The notes under the pieces: model-generated
What the model saw: the letters and a program-made list of their open reading frames with translations, nothing else
The model's database searches: none
What the model was told of the DNA's origin: nothing
Program-made: the position numbers and the translations under genes
In this document: piece by piece, positions 30,893 to 40,483 of the stretch
Position numbering within the stretch: the stretch's first letter is position 1
Layout of the letters: each line of letters begins with the position of its first letter
Assembly (NCBI GenBank): GCA_018241125.1
Contig: JAFEEL010000013.1
Span: forward strand, 94,043-158,042
Length of the DNA: 64,000 nucleotides
Reading direction: 5' to 3'
Source of the DNA: Pseudomonadota bacterium
Lineage (GTDB): Bacteria; Pseudomonadota; Gammaproteobacteria; Xanthomonadales; Xanthomonadaceae

Positions 30893-32707
30893 ATGACGGA
30901 GTTCTTGCAGCGCTTGAAGGAACCCAAGCTGGTGCAGTGGGCGCTGGCCTACGTCGCCGCTGCGTTCGCGCTGATCCAGGTGCTGGATGTGGTCGCGCAG
31001 CGCTTCGGCTGGCCCGATGCATTGGAGAAGCTGCTGATCGTGGCGCTGGGGGTGGGGTTCTTCGTCGCCCTCGTGCTGGCGTGGTACCACGGCGAGAAGG
31101 GCGAGCAGAAGGTCACCCGGCGCGAGCTGCTGGCGCTGGCGGTGGTGCTGGCGGCCGGCGGCGGGGTGTTGTGGCACTTCGGACACCCGGCCGCAGGCCC
31201 CATCAGCGGCACCGATGGTGCGCGCCACGATGCGGTGCGCGCCGATGCCGGAAGGGCCAGCGCAGCGGCTTCCTCGGGCGCGCGCGATGCCAGCGCGCAG
31301 GCCATTCCCTCCAAGTCGATCGCGGTGTTGCCGTTCGCCAACGAAAGCGGTGAGAAAGACCAGCAGTATTTTTCCGATGGATTATCGGAAGACCTGATCA
31401 ACGCGCTGTCGCAGTTCGACGGGTTGAAGGTCATCAGCCGCAACTCGTCGTTCCAGTTCCGCGACAGCACCGACAGCAGCGCGGTGATCGGCATGAAACT
31501 GGGTGTGGCGCATCTGCTGGAGGGCAGCGTGCGGCGCGTGGGCAACAAGGTTCGCATCAGTGCGGAACTGGTCAACGCGGCAGATGGCAGAAACTTGTGG
31601 TCGCAAAAGTACGATCGGCCCTACGAAAGCCTGTTTGCGTTGCAGGACGAGATCACGAAATCCGTTGCCGATGTGCTGAAGGCGAAGTTGCTCGAAGGCG
31701 GTGGCGCGGTCGTGCAAAGCGATCGTCCACCCAGTGGCGACCTTGCCGCTTATGCCGCTTACATCAAGGGGCGTTCGTTGGATCGGCAGCTTGGCGAAAC
31801 GCAATTGCGGCAGGCGATCGCGCACTTCGGGGATGCCGTCCGGATCGACCCGGAATATGCCGCCGCGTATGCGGCAATGGCGCGTGCGTGGGTGCAGCTG
31901 GCCGCATACAACCTGGGCGGGTCCGCGGCGCGACAGGCTTACGCCAGCGCACGACTGGCTGCGGGAAAGGCCCTGCTGCTCGATCCCGACCTCGCATCGG
32001 GACACGATGCGCGAGGAATGCTCGTGCAGTTTGCGGACTTCGACTGGATCGGCGCGGAGGCCGACTTCAGGCGCGCGTTGCAACTGGCACCGAACGACGA
32101 ACAGGCCAAGGCCGATCTGGCGTTTGTGGTGGCTGCACTGGGGCATCCGCAGCAGGCCATTCCGTTGGCGCGGCAGGCGGTCGCCAGCAATCCACGTTCC
32201 AGCGACGCGAACTACACGCTGGCCTGGTTGCTGGCCGTGACCGGCGAGTTGGACAGCGCGGAACAGTTGCTGGTCGAAGCGACCAACCAGATGCCCGGCG
32301 AGGACTATCTGCGCTATGGGCTCATGATCATCCAGGTGCAGCGAGGCGATGCGCGCGGCGCTGTGCATTCCGCGCAGAGCCTCGCGCCCGGCTTCATTCG
32401 TGATACGGCCATGGCGATGGCCTTGTACGCCGCGCATGACCAGGCGGCAGCCGATGCTGCGCTGAAGACGCTGATCGCCAAGGACGCAGTGCCATCGGCG
32501 TACCAGATCGCCGAGGTCTACGCGTTGCGTCAGGATCCGGACAATGCATTCGTGTGGCTGGATCGCGCCTGGGCCAATCGCGATCCGGGAATCGGACTGC
32601 TGCTGTTCGATCCGTTCATCCTGCGCTACCGGCACGACCCGCGTTTTGCCGCGATCTGCAAGAAAGTCGGTTTGCCGAACACCACCGAGGCCAAGGCGAT
32701 GCCGTAG
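30893..32707 (+). CDS. membrane protein with FlgO/TolB-like and TPR domains
   Basis: About 604 residues; ATG at 30893 preferred (MTEFLQRLKEPKLVQWAL), with the frame open upstream to 30794. Two membrane segments near residues 15-75 (WALAYVAAAFALIQVLD; LLIVALGVGFFVALVLAW) and a third near 85-100. Then an FlgO-type domain (SIAVLPFANESGEKDQQYFS, GLSEDLINALSQFDGLKVIS, VAHLLEGSVRRVGNKVRISA) and a C-terminal run of TPR units (RIDPEYAAAYAAMARAWVQ, ARGMLVQFADFDWIGAEADF). The architecture is common in Xanthomonadaceae-type signalling proteins that in other species carry a cyclase or DNA-binding domain in front; here that domain is replaced by membrane helices. Function unknown. Confidence 0.85.
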   Translation: MTEFLQRLKEPKLVQWALAYVAAAFALIQVLDVVAQRFGWPDALEKLLIVALGVGFFVALVLAWYHGEKGEQKVTRRELLALAVVLAAGGGVLWHFGHPAAGPISGTDGARHDAVRADAGRASAAASSGARDASAQAIPSKSIAVLPFANESGEKDQQYFSDGLSEDLINALSQFDGLKVISRNSSFQFRDSTDSSAVIGMKLGVAHLLEGSVRRVGNKVRISAELVNAADGRNLWSQKYDRPYESLFALQDEITKSVADVLKAKLLEGGGAVVQSDRPPSGDLAAYAAYIKGRSLDRQLGETQLRQAIAHFGDAVRIDPEYAAAYAAMARAWVQLAAYNLGGSAARQAYASARLAAGKALLLDPDLASGHDARGMLVQFADFDWIGAEADFRRALQLAPNDEQAKADLAFVVAALGHPQQAIPLARQAVASNPRSSDANYTLAWLLAVTGELDSAEQLLVEATNQMPGEDYLRYGLMIIQVQRGDARGAVHSAQSLAPGFIRDTAMAMALYAAHDQAAADAALKTLIAKDAVPSAYQIAEVYALRQDPDNAFVWLDRAWANRDPGIGLLLFDPFILRYRHDPRFAAICKKVGLPNTTEAKAMP

Positions 32708-32865
32708 GCTTGCTGTGACGTGGATTCGCGTGGCAAGGCAGTTGTCCGGCGGGCAATCACCATCTGGTCGCGTCGTCTTCGATGCTTGCCGATCCAGTCG
32801 GTACATCATTGCCTATCGAAGCGGCAGCGATGCGCTAAAATGCGCGTTTGCATCCGGGGGAACCC

Positions 32866-33759
32866 ATGACTGTCACCGCGTCCGCGGGAGCGCGCTTCCG
32901 CGCCGTGCTCGCCGCCGAGTCGCCGCTTCAGGTGGTCGGCGCGATCACCGCCTATGCCGGCTTGATGGCCAAGCGCGTGGGCTATCGCGCGTTGTATCTA
33001 TCCGGCGGCGGGGTCGCGGCCAATTCGCTGGGCATGCCCGATCTGGGCATCTCGACCATGGAAGACGTGCTCACCGACGCGCGCCGCATCGTCGAGGCCA
33101 CGCAGTTGCCGCTGCTGGTGGACATCGATACCGGCTGGGGAGGGGCGTTCAACATCGGTCGCACGATCCGCAGCTTCGAGCGCGCCGGTGTCGCCGCCGT
33201 GCACATGGAGGACCAGGTCGGACAGAAGCGCTGCGGCCATCGCCCCGGCAAGGAAGTGGTGACGAAGGACGAGATGGTCGACCGCGTCAAGGCGGCGGTG
33301 GATGCGCGCACCGATGCCGGCTTCGTCGTCATGGCGCGCACCGATGCTGCCGCCGTAGAAGGCATCGACGCGGCGATCGAGCGCGCCTGCGCCTATGTGG
33401 AAGCCGGCGCCGACATGATCTTCCCCGAGGCGATGAAAACGCTGGACGACTACCGCAAGTTCAAGGCGGCGGTAAAGGTGCCGATCCTGGCCAATCTCAC
33501 CGAGTTCGGCTCGACCCCGTTCTTCACCACCGAGGAATTGCGCGACGCCGGCGTGAACATCGCGCTTTACTGCTGCGGCGCGTATCGGGCGATGAACAAG
33601 GCCGCGCTGAACTTCTACGAAACCGTGCGTCGCGAAGGCACGCAAAAAAACATCATCGACACCTTGCAGACGCGCGCCGAGCTGTACGACTTCCTCGGCT
33701 ATCACGCCTACGAGGACAAGCTCGACGCGCTGTTTGCTGGCAACAAGACCGGCGCATGA
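32866..33759 (+). CDS. prpB: methylisocitrate lyase
   Basis: A 297-residue member of the isocitrate lyase/PEP mutase superfamily, splitting 2-methylisocitrate to pyruvate and succinate in propionate catabolism. Signature motifs: [19 protein letters not shown], the metal site [17 protein letters not shown], catalytic loop [13 protein letters not shown] (KRCGH form of PrpB), [11 protein letters not shown], and [13 protein letters not shown]. Start [11 protein letters not shown] at 32866 has GGGGGA upstream. Adjacent prpC (33 nt gap) confirms the pathway. prpD or acnD/prpF and prpR are not in the window. Confidence 0.95.
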   Translation: MTVTASAGARFRAVLAAESPLQVVGAITAYAGLMAKRVGYRALYLSGGGVAANSLGMPDLGISTMEDVLTDARRIVEATQLPLLVDIDTGWGGAFNIGRTIRSFERAGVAAVHMEDQVGQKRCGHRPGKEVVTKDEMVDRVKAAVDARTDAGFVVMARTDAAAVEGIDAAIERACAYVEAGADMIFPEAMKTLDDYRKFKAAVKVPILANLTEFGSTPFFTTEELRDAGVNIALYCCGAYRAMNKAALNFYETVRREGTQKNIIDTLQTRAELYDFLGYHAYEDKLDALFAGNKTGA

Positions 33760-33791
33760 ATGCGTGAATCGAATCGAATCGGAGACAAGCA

Positions 33792-34943
33792 ATGACTGAA
33801 CCCGCTACGCCCTTCAAGCCCAAGAAATCCGTCGCCCTGTCGGGTGTGGCCGCCGGCAACACCGCGCTGTGCACGGTCGGCCGCAGCGGGAATGATCTTC
33901 ATTACCGCGGCTACGACATCCTCGATTTCGCCACGACGAGCGAGTTCGAGGAGATCGCGCACCTGCTGGTGCACGGCAAGCTGCCTAACGCCGCCGAACT
34001 GGCCGCGTACAAGGGCAAGCTGAAGTCGCTGCGCGGCATTCCGGCATCGGTGAAGGCGGTGCTGGAACAGCTTCCGGCATCCGCGCATCCGATGGACGTG
34101 ATGCGTACCGCGGTGTCGGCGCTGGGTTGCGCGCTGCCGGAAAAAGACGACCACAACCATCCGGGCGCGAAGGACATCGCCGATCGCCTGATGGCGAGTC
34201 TGGGTTCGATCCTGCTGTATTGGTACCACTTCGCAGTCAACGGCAAGCGCATCGAGGTCGAAACCGACGACGATTCCATCGGCGGACATTTCCTTCACCT
34301 GCTGCATGGCAAGGCGCCGAGCGTGCTGTGGGTGCGCGCCATGCACACCTCGTTGATTCTTTACGCCGAGCACGAGTTCAACGCCAGCACCTTCGCCGCG
34401 CGCGTGATCGCCGGCACTGGCTCGGACATGTATTCGGCCATCGCCGGTGCGATCGGTGCGCTGCGCGGGCCCAAGCACGGCGGCGCCAATGAGGTCGCGT
34501 TCGAAATCCAGAAGCGCTACGACACGCCGGATGAGGCCGAGACCGACATCCGCGCGCGCGTCGAGCGCAAGGAAGTCGTGATCGGCTTCGGGCATCCGGT
34601 CTACACCACCGGCGACCCGCGCAATCAGGTCATCAAGCAGGTGGCGCACGAGCTGTCGCTGGATCAGAAGAACACCAAGATGTTCGACATCGCCGCGCGG
34701 TTGGAGTCGGTGATGTGGGAGATCAAGAAGATGTTTCCGAACCTGGACTGGTTCAGTGCGGTGAGCTACCACATGATGGGCGTGCCGACCGCGATGTTCA
34801 CGCCGCTGTTCGTGATCTCGCGCACCAGCGGCTGGAGCGCGCACGTGATCGAGCAACGCATTGACGGCAAGATCATCCGTCCGAGCGCGAACTACACCGG
34901 GCCGGAGAACCTGGCCTTCGTGCCGCTGGCAAAGCGCGGCTGA
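33792..34943 (+). CDS. prpC: 2-methylcitrate synthase
   Basis: A 383-residue citrate-synthase-fold enzyme condensing propionyl-CoA with oxaloacetate. Signature regions: GLHYRGYDI-like [19 protein letters not shown], catalytic His in [14 protein letters not shown], Asp in [30 protein letters not shown]. The prpC assignment over citrate synthase gltA rests on length, the N-terminus ([20 protein letters not shown]) and on the adjacent prpB. ATG at 33792, preceded by GGAGACAAGCA. Confidence 0.95.
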   Translation: MTEPATPFKPKKSVALSGVAAGNTALCTVGRSGNDLHYRGYDILDFATTSEFEEIAHLLVHGKLPNAAELAAYKGKLKSLRGIPASVKAVLEQLPASAHPMDVMRTAVSALGCALPEKDDHNHPGAKDIADRLMASLGSILLYWYHFAVNGKRIEVETDDDSIGGHFLHLLHGKAPSVLWVRAMHTSLILYAEHEFNASTFAARVIAGTGSDMYSAIAGAIGALRGPKHGGANEVAFEIQKRYDTPDEAETDIRARVERKEVVIGFGHPVYTTGDPRNQVIKQVAHELSLDQKNTKMFDIAARLESVMWEIKKMFPNLDWFSAVSYHMMGVPTAMFTPLFVISRTSGWSAHVIEQRIDGKIIRPSANYTGPENLAFVPLAKRG

Positions 34944-35000
34944 TCCCGCGTAGCACACCGGGTTATCCTGCCGACGGCGCGAGTCGGGGCAGGGGGGCGA

Positions 35001-36773
35001 GTGGCAGGCTTCGGTGTGATGCGGCAGGACGCGATGTTCGGCGCGGTACAGCGGGCGTGGTGGCCGGTCGCGATGGCTGCCGTGCTGGCGTTGGCCGCCG
35101 TTTCCTTCGCCGCCGTGCTGCTGGCGCAGGGCCCGCTTCCGTCGGCCGATGCGACGGCACCGGTGCAGGCGATCGGCTGGTTGCGGCCGACCCGCGATGG
35201 CCAGCCCGTGCATTGGTTCGTGGATACCGATGGGGGCCGCCTCGAGCGTTTGCCTCGCGATGGATCACCGGTACAGGTAGCCCTGCTGCTGGCCGATCGA
35301 CCGTCCGGGGTGGGGCGCACACGGTTGTTCCTGCCCGCCGCGGCCGGCGTGCCGGAGGTGTTCGTCAATGGCGCGAGCGTGCCGGTCGATGCGGACGTCG
35401 GCGCCGCTTATCCGGCGGCACCGCGGATGCGGCCCGTCAGCATCGGCATACCGGCAGCGTTCTTTCGCCCGGGTTTGAATCGGGTGGATGCGGTTTTTGG
35501 CGATCCCGATGGGCCGGTGCTGATGTCTCCGCCGTTGCTCGGCAATGAAACGCGCATGGTTGCTGCCGCACGGCGGTCGTCGGCATGGATCGGGCCCCTG
35601 CGTGGAATCGCCGTTCCGTTGACGCTGGTTGCCGCCCTGCTGGCGGTGGCTGCCGCGGCGTTTTCGCCGCAGCGCGGCTGGTTTGTCGGCGTGTCGGCGG
35701 CCGCGGCGGCGGCGGGTTGTCGCCTGTTGCTGGCCGGCGCGGGCGTGCCGCAGTGGCCGGCGACGTGGCACGTGCCGCTCGATCACGCGCTGCTGGCTGC
35801 GGCGCTGGCGTCGCTGGTTTGCGCGGTGGTGAACCGACCGCGCCTGCGGGGAATGGGCGCACGCATCGTTGCGGGTGCGTTGGGTGCTTTGCTGTGCGCG
35901 GCGATGACCATCGCGATGTACGAGGCCTTCGAACCGTTTTCGGGTGCGCGGATGCCGCAGATGGAGGCTTTCCACGGCGTGTGCGTGATCGTGCTCTCCG
36001 CCGTTCTCGCGTGGGCCGCGGCATGGACGTTCGTCAGCGGTGCGGTGCACTTCGCGCGCGAGCGCCTGAATCTGGCACGCACGGTGCGTGTGCAGAAGTT
36101 CGAACTCGAACGGACCGCCCGGGCACTCGAGTTTCAGACGCGCCGTGCGGTGATGCTCGAAGAACGCCAGCGGCTCGCGCGCGACGTGCACGACGGCGTC
36201 GGCGGCACGCTGGCCTCGCTGCTGGCGCGCATTCGCATGCGCCGCATCGACATCGGCCAGATCGAGGACGAACTGGTCGGCGGCCTGGCCGACCTGCGCC
36301 TGATCGTGGATTCGATGGACGCGGCCGGCGAGAACCTGGCGGCGGCGCTGGCGATGTTCCGCGTGCGGATCGCCCCACAGGTCCAACAGGCTGGCATGGC
36401 GCTGCGCTGGGAACAGGCCGACGACCTCGGCGCCGCCGCCGACGATCCGCAGTGGTTGCTGCACCTGTACCGGCTGATGCAGGAAGCGGCGAACAATGCC
36501 ATGCGCCATTCGGGCGGAACCGAGCTACGGATCGTGGTGCGTTCCCTCGACGCGCGCAGGCTGCACATTGAGATCTCCGACGACGGCGTCGGCCTGCCCA
36601 CACCACCCTCCAAGACCGGCAAAGGGCTTGCGAACATGGCCTGGCGTGCGCGACGAATGGGTGCGCAGTTGCGCTTTGACGCGTCTGCGGTGGGTGGCAC
36701 TCGGGTCATCGTCGAGGCGGCGTTGCCGGCGGTGGATGCGGCTCAATCCCGCGGCGCCATCAATCCGAGCTGA
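35001..36773 (+). CDS. membrane sensor histidine kinase (NarL/DesK type)
   Basis: 590 residues from a GTG start with GGGGGG upstream (ATG at 35019 is an alternative). One N-terminal membrane segment (WWPVAMAAVLALAAVSFAAV), a periplasmic region of about 150 residues resembling sensor folds of the 7TMR-DISM type, then about seven membrane helices (GIAVPLTLVAALLAVAAAAF onward, residues 195-350). HisKA_3 with LARDVHDGVGGTLASLLARI (phospho-His near 395) and a HATPase domain (EAANNAMRHSGGTE, EISDDGVGLP, GKGLANMAWRARRMGAQL). It pairs by type with the LuxR regulator that converges on it: the two 3' ends overlap by 31 nt on opposite strands, an unusual arrangement. Ligand unknown. Confidence 0.87.
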   Translation: MAGFGVMRQDAMFGAVQRAWWPVAMAAVLALAAVSFAAVLLAQGPLPSADATAPVQAIGWLRPTRDGQPVHWFVDTDGGRLERLPRDGSPVQVALLLADRPSGVGRTRLFLPAAAGVPEVFVNGASVPVDADVGAAYPAAPRMRPVSIGIPAAFFRPGLNRVDAVFGDPDGPVLMSPPLLGNETRMVAAARRSSAWIGPLRGIAVPLTLVAALLAVAAAAFSPQRGWFVGVSAAAAAAGCRLLLAGAGVPQWPATWHVPLDHALLAAALASLVCAVVNRPRLRGMGARIVAGALGALLCAAMTIAMYEAFEPFSGARMPQMEAFHGVCVIVLSAVLAWAAAWTFVSGAVHFARERLNLARTVRVQKFELERTARALEFQTRRAVMLEERQRLARDVHDGVGGTLASLLARIRMRRIDIGQIEDELVGGLADLRLIVDSMDAAGENLAAALAMFRVRIAPQVQQAGMALRWEQADDLGAAADDPQWLLHLYRLMQEAANNAMRHSGGTELRIVVRSLDARRLHIEISDDGVGLPTPPSKTGKGLANMAWRARRMGAQLRFDASAVGGTRVIVEAALPAVDAAQSRGAINPS

Positions 36774-37414
36774 CGCGCCTCGAAGATCGCCTCGGTGCAC
36801 GAATGCACGTCGAGCTTGCGATAGATCGCCTTCACGTGGTCACCGATGGTGTGTGCGGAAATGCCCAACGTAGCGGCGACTTCGCGGTAGCTCAGGCCGC
36901 GCGAGAACAACCCGAGCACTTCGACCTCGCGCGCGGTCAACGCGACCTCGGGCCGCAGCTTGGTGGCGGCCGGGGTCGAGCGCCAGATCTCCAGCAGGTA
37001 GCCGGCCGCGCGCGGACTCAGCGGGGTTTCGCCGACCAGGGTGGCGAGCATCGCGCGCCGCAGAGGTTCGGGCGGGGTGTCCTTGAGCAGGTAGCCGTCC
37101 GCGCCCGAGCGCAGCGCGGCCAGCACGCTTTCGCGGTCGCCGAGCACGGTCAGGATCAGGCAGCGCGCAGGCGATGCCGTCGCTTTCAGCGCGGCGATGA
37201 AGTCCAGCCCGCTGCCGTCGGGCAGTTGCAGATCGACCAGGCACAGGTCGGGATGCGCGGGTTCGATATGCGCGATGGCATCGGCGACGCTGCCGGCGGA
37301 AAACGCCAATGTCAGTGCATCGCTCCCGCCGACGATCTGCTCCAGGTACAGGCGCAGGTCGGGGTCGTCCTCGAGGATGCCGACGCGGTGGACGCTGGCG
37401 GGCGCGGCGTGCAT
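36743..37414 (-). CDS. LuxR/NarL-family response regulator
   Basis: A 223-residue response regulator. Receiver with acidic start GILEDDPDLRLYLEQIV, phospho-acceptor Asp in LCLVDLQLPDGSGLDFI, and the Lys in GYLLKDTPPEPLRRAM. C-terminal HTH of the GerE/LuxR type: LTAREVEVLGLFSRGLSYRE, TLGISAHTIGDHVKAIYRKL. The ATG at 37414 follows the stop of the upstream gene (37416-37418) by 1 nt, so it is translationally coupled to that membrane protein. Its 3' end overlaps the NarL-type kinase gene on the other strand by 31 nt; this kinase is its likely partner. Confidence 0.9.
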   Translation of the reverse strand: MHAAPASVHRVGILEDDPDLRLYLEQIVGGSDALTLAFSAGSVADAIAHIEPAHPDLCLVDLQLPDGSGLDFIAALKATASPARCLILTVLGDRESVLAALRSGADGYLLKDTPPEPLRRAMLATLVGETPLSPRAAGYLLEIWRSTPAATKLRPEVALTAREVEVLGLFSRGLSYREVAATLGISAHTIGDHVKAIYRKLDVHSCTEAIFEARQLGLMAPRD

Positions 37415-37415
37415 C

Positions 37416-38519
37416 TCAGCGCGTCCAGCAGGTGGCGTAGGGCTGGTTGACTTCGTCCACCCACGCGCGCACCGGCGCTGGCGGCTGCCGGCCGGCACCG
37501 GCGGCGCCGACGTTGGGTTCCCCTTCGTGGGCGGCCAGGGTGCGCCAGCCCGCGCCGAACTGCGCGGCGCAGAAGGCATCGACGTCGCCGATGGCGCGGA
37601 ACGTCGTCGCCGCCACCGGCGCGGTGAAGGCGATCCGGCCGCCGGTCCAGCCCGCCACGTTGGAGGCGCCCGTACGTTCGCGCGGCGGCGGTTGCCGGCC
37701 CGGCAGCAGGCAGGCCACGGGCAGTTCGGTTTCGCACGGCGTGTCGCCGGTATACGGGTCGCAGATGGGCCAGTCCGGCGGCCCGTTGCGGCAGCTCAGG
37801 GCGACGATGCCCGCCGCCGGTTGGGCCTCGGATGTCATCAAGGTCACGCCCTTGCCGCGCGGCGGCTCCACGCAGGCGGCCAAACCGATGAAATCCACGC
37901 TGGTGTCGTCCTCCACCATCACGTCCAGCCAGTGCGTTTGCGCGCCCTCGCGCAGCCAGTCGAGCAGGCTGCGTCGATCGGTCTGCCCGGGAGCGTTGAG
38001 GATGACGTTACCCAGCGCCGCGGAGTGCAGCACCCCGTCGACGTTCCACCCCAGTCCGGGCAAGTCGGCGATGAGGTGGCTGAAGCGGTTGGGCGAGGTC
38101 AGGTCGCCCAGCGCCAGGATGTCGTTGCCGCTGTCGCTGACCGGCAACGCCTTCAGGCCGATGACGAACAGGCCGTCGTGGACGTGGGCAGGGATTTGCA
38201 GCGAATCGTGGAATTCGCGGTCGGGCTGGCTCTGGTCGTAGCGGCCCGCGCCGATGGAGCGCCAGCGTGCCTTGTCCAACCCCGGCCGCAGGAAGCCCGG
38301 CTCGTTGCCGGCCGGTGCGAAGCCGTCTTCCACGCCTTTCACCAGCACCACCTTGGTTTCGGTGCGGCGGCACGGGTAGGTGCGCAGCAGGTCCATGCCG
38401 GTGTGGCGCGCGGGCGGCGGCGCCTGAGCGCGCCCGCGCCACGCCGCCGCCAGCACGACCGCGCACAGGCACAGCACCGCGACCGGCACGATCCACGACA
38501 GCCGCATCCTCGTCCCCAC
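37416..38519 (-). CDS. membrane-anchored unknown protein coupled to the response regulator
   Basis: 367 residues (ATG at 38519; a second at 38507). An N-terminal membrane segment or uncleaved signal (LSWIVPVAVLCLCAVVLAAA) suggests a periplasmic body. No family recognised. Features: several Cys, Gly/Pro-rich loops, patterns such as VDGVLHSAALGNVIL and GLAACVEPPRGKGVTLMTS, and a C-terminal CWTR end. The stop lies 1 nt before the LuxR regulator start, so the two are cotranscribed and coupled; it may be the sensor or output of that system, but this is inference from position only. Confidence 0.75.
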   Translation of the reverse strand: MGTRMRLSWIVPVAVLCLCAVVLAAAWRGRAQAPPPARHTGMDLLRTYPCRRTETKVVLVKGVEDGFAPAGNEPGFLRPGLDKARWRSIGAGRYDQSQPDREFHDSLQIPAHVHDGLFVIGLKALPVSDSGNDILALGDLTSPNRFSHLIADLPGLGWNVDGVLHSAALGNVILNAPGQTDRRSLLDWLREGAQTHWLDVMVEDDTSVDFIGLAACVEPPRGKGVTLMTSEAQPAAGIVALSCRNGPPDWPICDPYTGDTPCETELPVACLLPGRQPPPRERTGASNVAGWTGGRIAFTAPVAATTFRAIGDVDAFCAAQFGAGWRTLAAHEGEPNVGAAGAGRQPPAPVRAWVDEVNQPYATCWTR

Positions 38520-38659
38520 AGGTCAGGTTGCCTCCAACGGCGAGCCTAGCACCGCGCACGTCGGCGCCGCGCAGGTTCGCCCCCCACGATCATGGGATGC
38601 CCTGCGCGGCGCCATCGGGGCAAGGTGTCTCCACGAAGTCGACACGAAAGGAGCGTTCC

Positions 38660-39046
38660 ATGAAGCGTTCGATCTGGAGGGTGGCGGTTCTGGCGGCGTG
38701 TGCCGTGGGTTGCTCCGGCACCGCCTTCGCAGAGAAGTTTCATTACCCGACGAAAGACGGTGGATGTGCGGCGGGTGACACCGATTCCCTCAGTGGTGGC
38801 CCGTACAACCACCACAACTTTTTTCCGGCGGGTGGGTGGGGCGGATGCCTGCTTGTCGTGAACTCCGGTCGGTTGGTGCATTCGGTGCTGCGCGATCCGC
38901 ATACCGGCGATGTCTTCGGAACGGTCACGACGCCCGTCGCGGCCAAAACGGCGGCTGGTGCGCGGGCGGATAAAGAGGCCGGGACGGACTGCAAGCCCGG
39001 TCAGGACAAGGGCTGCGTGCTGCGGCCATCCAAGCCGTTACCGTAA
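38660..39046 (+). CDS. small exported unknown protein
   Basis: 128 residues. Signal peptide KRSIWRVAVLAACAVGCSGTAFA; the mature part, beginning EKFHYPTKDGGC, holds four Cys (two pairs likely disulfides) and a His/Asn/Gly patch (GGPYNHHNFFPAGGWGGC). Start fixed by AAAGGAG at 6 nt. No recognised family. First of three short exported genes in a row on the plus strand, with gaps of 54 and 75 nt, facing away from the unknown membrane protein gene. Confidence 0.8.
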   Translation: MKRSIWRVAVLAACAVGCSGTAFAEKFHYPTKDGGCAAGDTDSLSGGPYNHHNFFPAGGWGGCLLVVNSGRLVHSVLRDPHTGDVFGTVTTPVAAKTAAGARADKEAGTDCKPGQDKGCVLRPSKPLP

Positions 39047-39100
39047 CGACCGGCGATCGCCGCCATGCGCCACCCGCAAAGCAACCATCGGAGAACCGAC

Positions 39101-39838
39101 ATGAACTCGCTTGCATCGACCTTGCCGATCGGCAGGAGCTTGGCCGTCTTCGTTCTGGCAGCGCTGTGCGCGCTGCCCGCGTCGGCGCAACGCCGACATC
39201 CGCCGGTGGTGGATGGCGGCGCGCGCCAGGCGTATTACCCGGGGGCCGTTCGTCCCGGGCCGCACCCGAAGGGCATCGATGTGCCTGAGTGCCGGTTTGC
39301 CGGTGCGCAAAATCGCGTTGACCTGGGCACCCGGAATGGCTCGTGGTCGGTGACCGGGCCGGCGCAGATTGGCTTGGGTGGACCCACGTCGGTCACCGCA
39401 TCGGCTTGGTCGGCCAATGCCAACGACTGGATTCAGCCGTTTTCCTCGACATCGGTCAATGGCACCGCTGCGACCGGCACCTACACCTACACGCTCGTCT
39501 TCAACTTGCCGTGTGCGCCGAGCAGCTACCAGACGCTTTCCCTGGTCGGGTCGATCGCGGCAGACAACACCTTCACCGCCGACCTCAACGGCCAGCCGAT
39601 CGCCAGTTGTTCCAACCCGAGCACTTGCGTGAGCACAGCCACGGCGGTGACGACGCAACCCGGATGGTTTCGGCAAGGACAGAACGTGCTCACGGTCGCC
39701 GTCAAGAACTGGCCCACGTCGGCAGATCCCAAGAACGGAGGATCCACGGGGCTTGCCGGCAGCCTGTACCTGCGCGTGCAGTGCGGCAAGATGTGCTGCA
39801 AGGATTTGCCCAGTCGCGGCGACTACCCGACGAATTGA
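39101..39838 (+). CDS. exported unknown protein with beta-sandwich-like sequence
   Basis: 245 residues. Signal peptide GRSLAVFVLAALCALPASAQ. The mature part is rich in Ser, Thr, Asn and Gly with alternating hydrophobics (TGTYTYTLVFNLPC, SYQTLSLVGSIAADNTFTAD, GQNVLTVAVKNW), a composition typical of carbohydrate-binding or adhesin beta-sandwiches; this is inference. Cysteines pair by spacing (ECRF, PCAP, SCSNPSTC, CGKMCCKD). The Arg/His/Pro-rich segment after the signal (RRHPPVVDGG) is unusual. Ribosome site GGAGAA at about 9 nt. No family recognised. Confidence 0.8.
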   Translation: MNSLASTLPIGRSLAVFVLAALCALPASAQRRHPPVVDGGARQAYYPGAVRPGPHPKGIDVPECRFAGAQNRVDLGTRNGSWSVTGPAQIGLGGPTSVTASAWSANANDWIQPFSSTSVNGTAATGTYTYTLVFNLPCAPSSYQTLSLVGSIAADNTFTADLNGQPIASCSNPSTCVSTATAVTTQPGWFRQGQNVLTVAVKNWPTSADPKNGGSTGLAGSLYLRVQCGKMCCKDLPSRGDYPTN

Positions 39839-39913
39839 GTTGGGTCGTTGGGCAGCATCCGTGAACGAAACGGCGCAACTAGCCGTGGCATCCATCCAAT
39901 GGGAGAGAATTTT

Positions 39914-40396
39914 ATGAAACGATCAACGGCTTCCACGATCGTCGCGATGACCCTTGGTTGCGTGGCCAGTACGGCGGGAGCGAGAATCATGGACTGCGAC
40001 AGCCGCCCTGATACCCGGGTGTGCCGCTTCCTGGTCTCCGAATGGAGGTGCGATCTGAGTCCGGCCGGTGGCGATACGCACGAGGACGGTGGATGGGACT
40101 GCGGGTTGGTGGGCGGTAACCCATTGGTCGTCGCGAATGGCAACGGAACGTTCTCTGCCGTCATCCACGGCAACAAAGTGCAGATCGCATCGGATGCCTT
40201 GATCGCGTTGCATCACCGGATGCTGGAAGCAAAGGGCGAGGAACGTAAAGTGCTGCAACAAGAGTACCGGAAGCGGTTCTGGTCGGATGATGGACACATT
40301 TCCGAAGCGACATTGCGAAAACTCAACTATCGGCCGACCAAGGGTGATGGCCGCTTCGAACGCGCTGCGACGGAATCCCGGCGCGCACGACCCTGA
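39914..40396 (+). CDS. small exported unknown protein
   Basis: 160 residues. Weak signal peptide KRSTASTIVAMTLGCVASTAGA. The mature part starts RIMDCDSRPDTRVCRFLVSE with Cys pairs and a C-terminal charged helix (LEAKGEERKVLQQEYRKRFW). Start fixed by GGGAGAG about 7 nt upstream. It ends near a strong hairpin (40423-40449). Same orientation and export as the two genes before it, so one operon is likely. Confidence 0.75.
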   Translation: MKRSTASTIVAMTLGCVASTAGARIMDCDSRPDTRVCRFLVSEWRCDLSPAGGDTHEDGGWDCGLVGGNPLVVANGNGTFSAVIHGNKVQIASDALIALHHRMLEAKGEERKVLQQEYRKRFWSDDGHISEATLRKLNYRPTKGDGRFERAATESRRARP

Positions 40397-40422
40397 CGGG
40401 CGCGCAACCATTCGGGCAAAAC

Positions 40423-40449
40423 AGGCACTTCGCGTGATTCGAAGTGCCT
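40423..40449. terminator. bidirectional terminator between the exported-protein genes and gst
   Basis: A perfect 10-bp stem AGGCACTTCG (40423-40432) / CGAAGTGCCT (40440-40449) with a 7-nt loop. On the minus strand it is followed by TGTTTTG, so it should end gst transcripts; on the plus strand the U-run is weak. Confidence 0.6.
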
Positions 40450-40483
40450 ACGCCGATTGATTTTCGGCGATCTGCCCGGTCGG

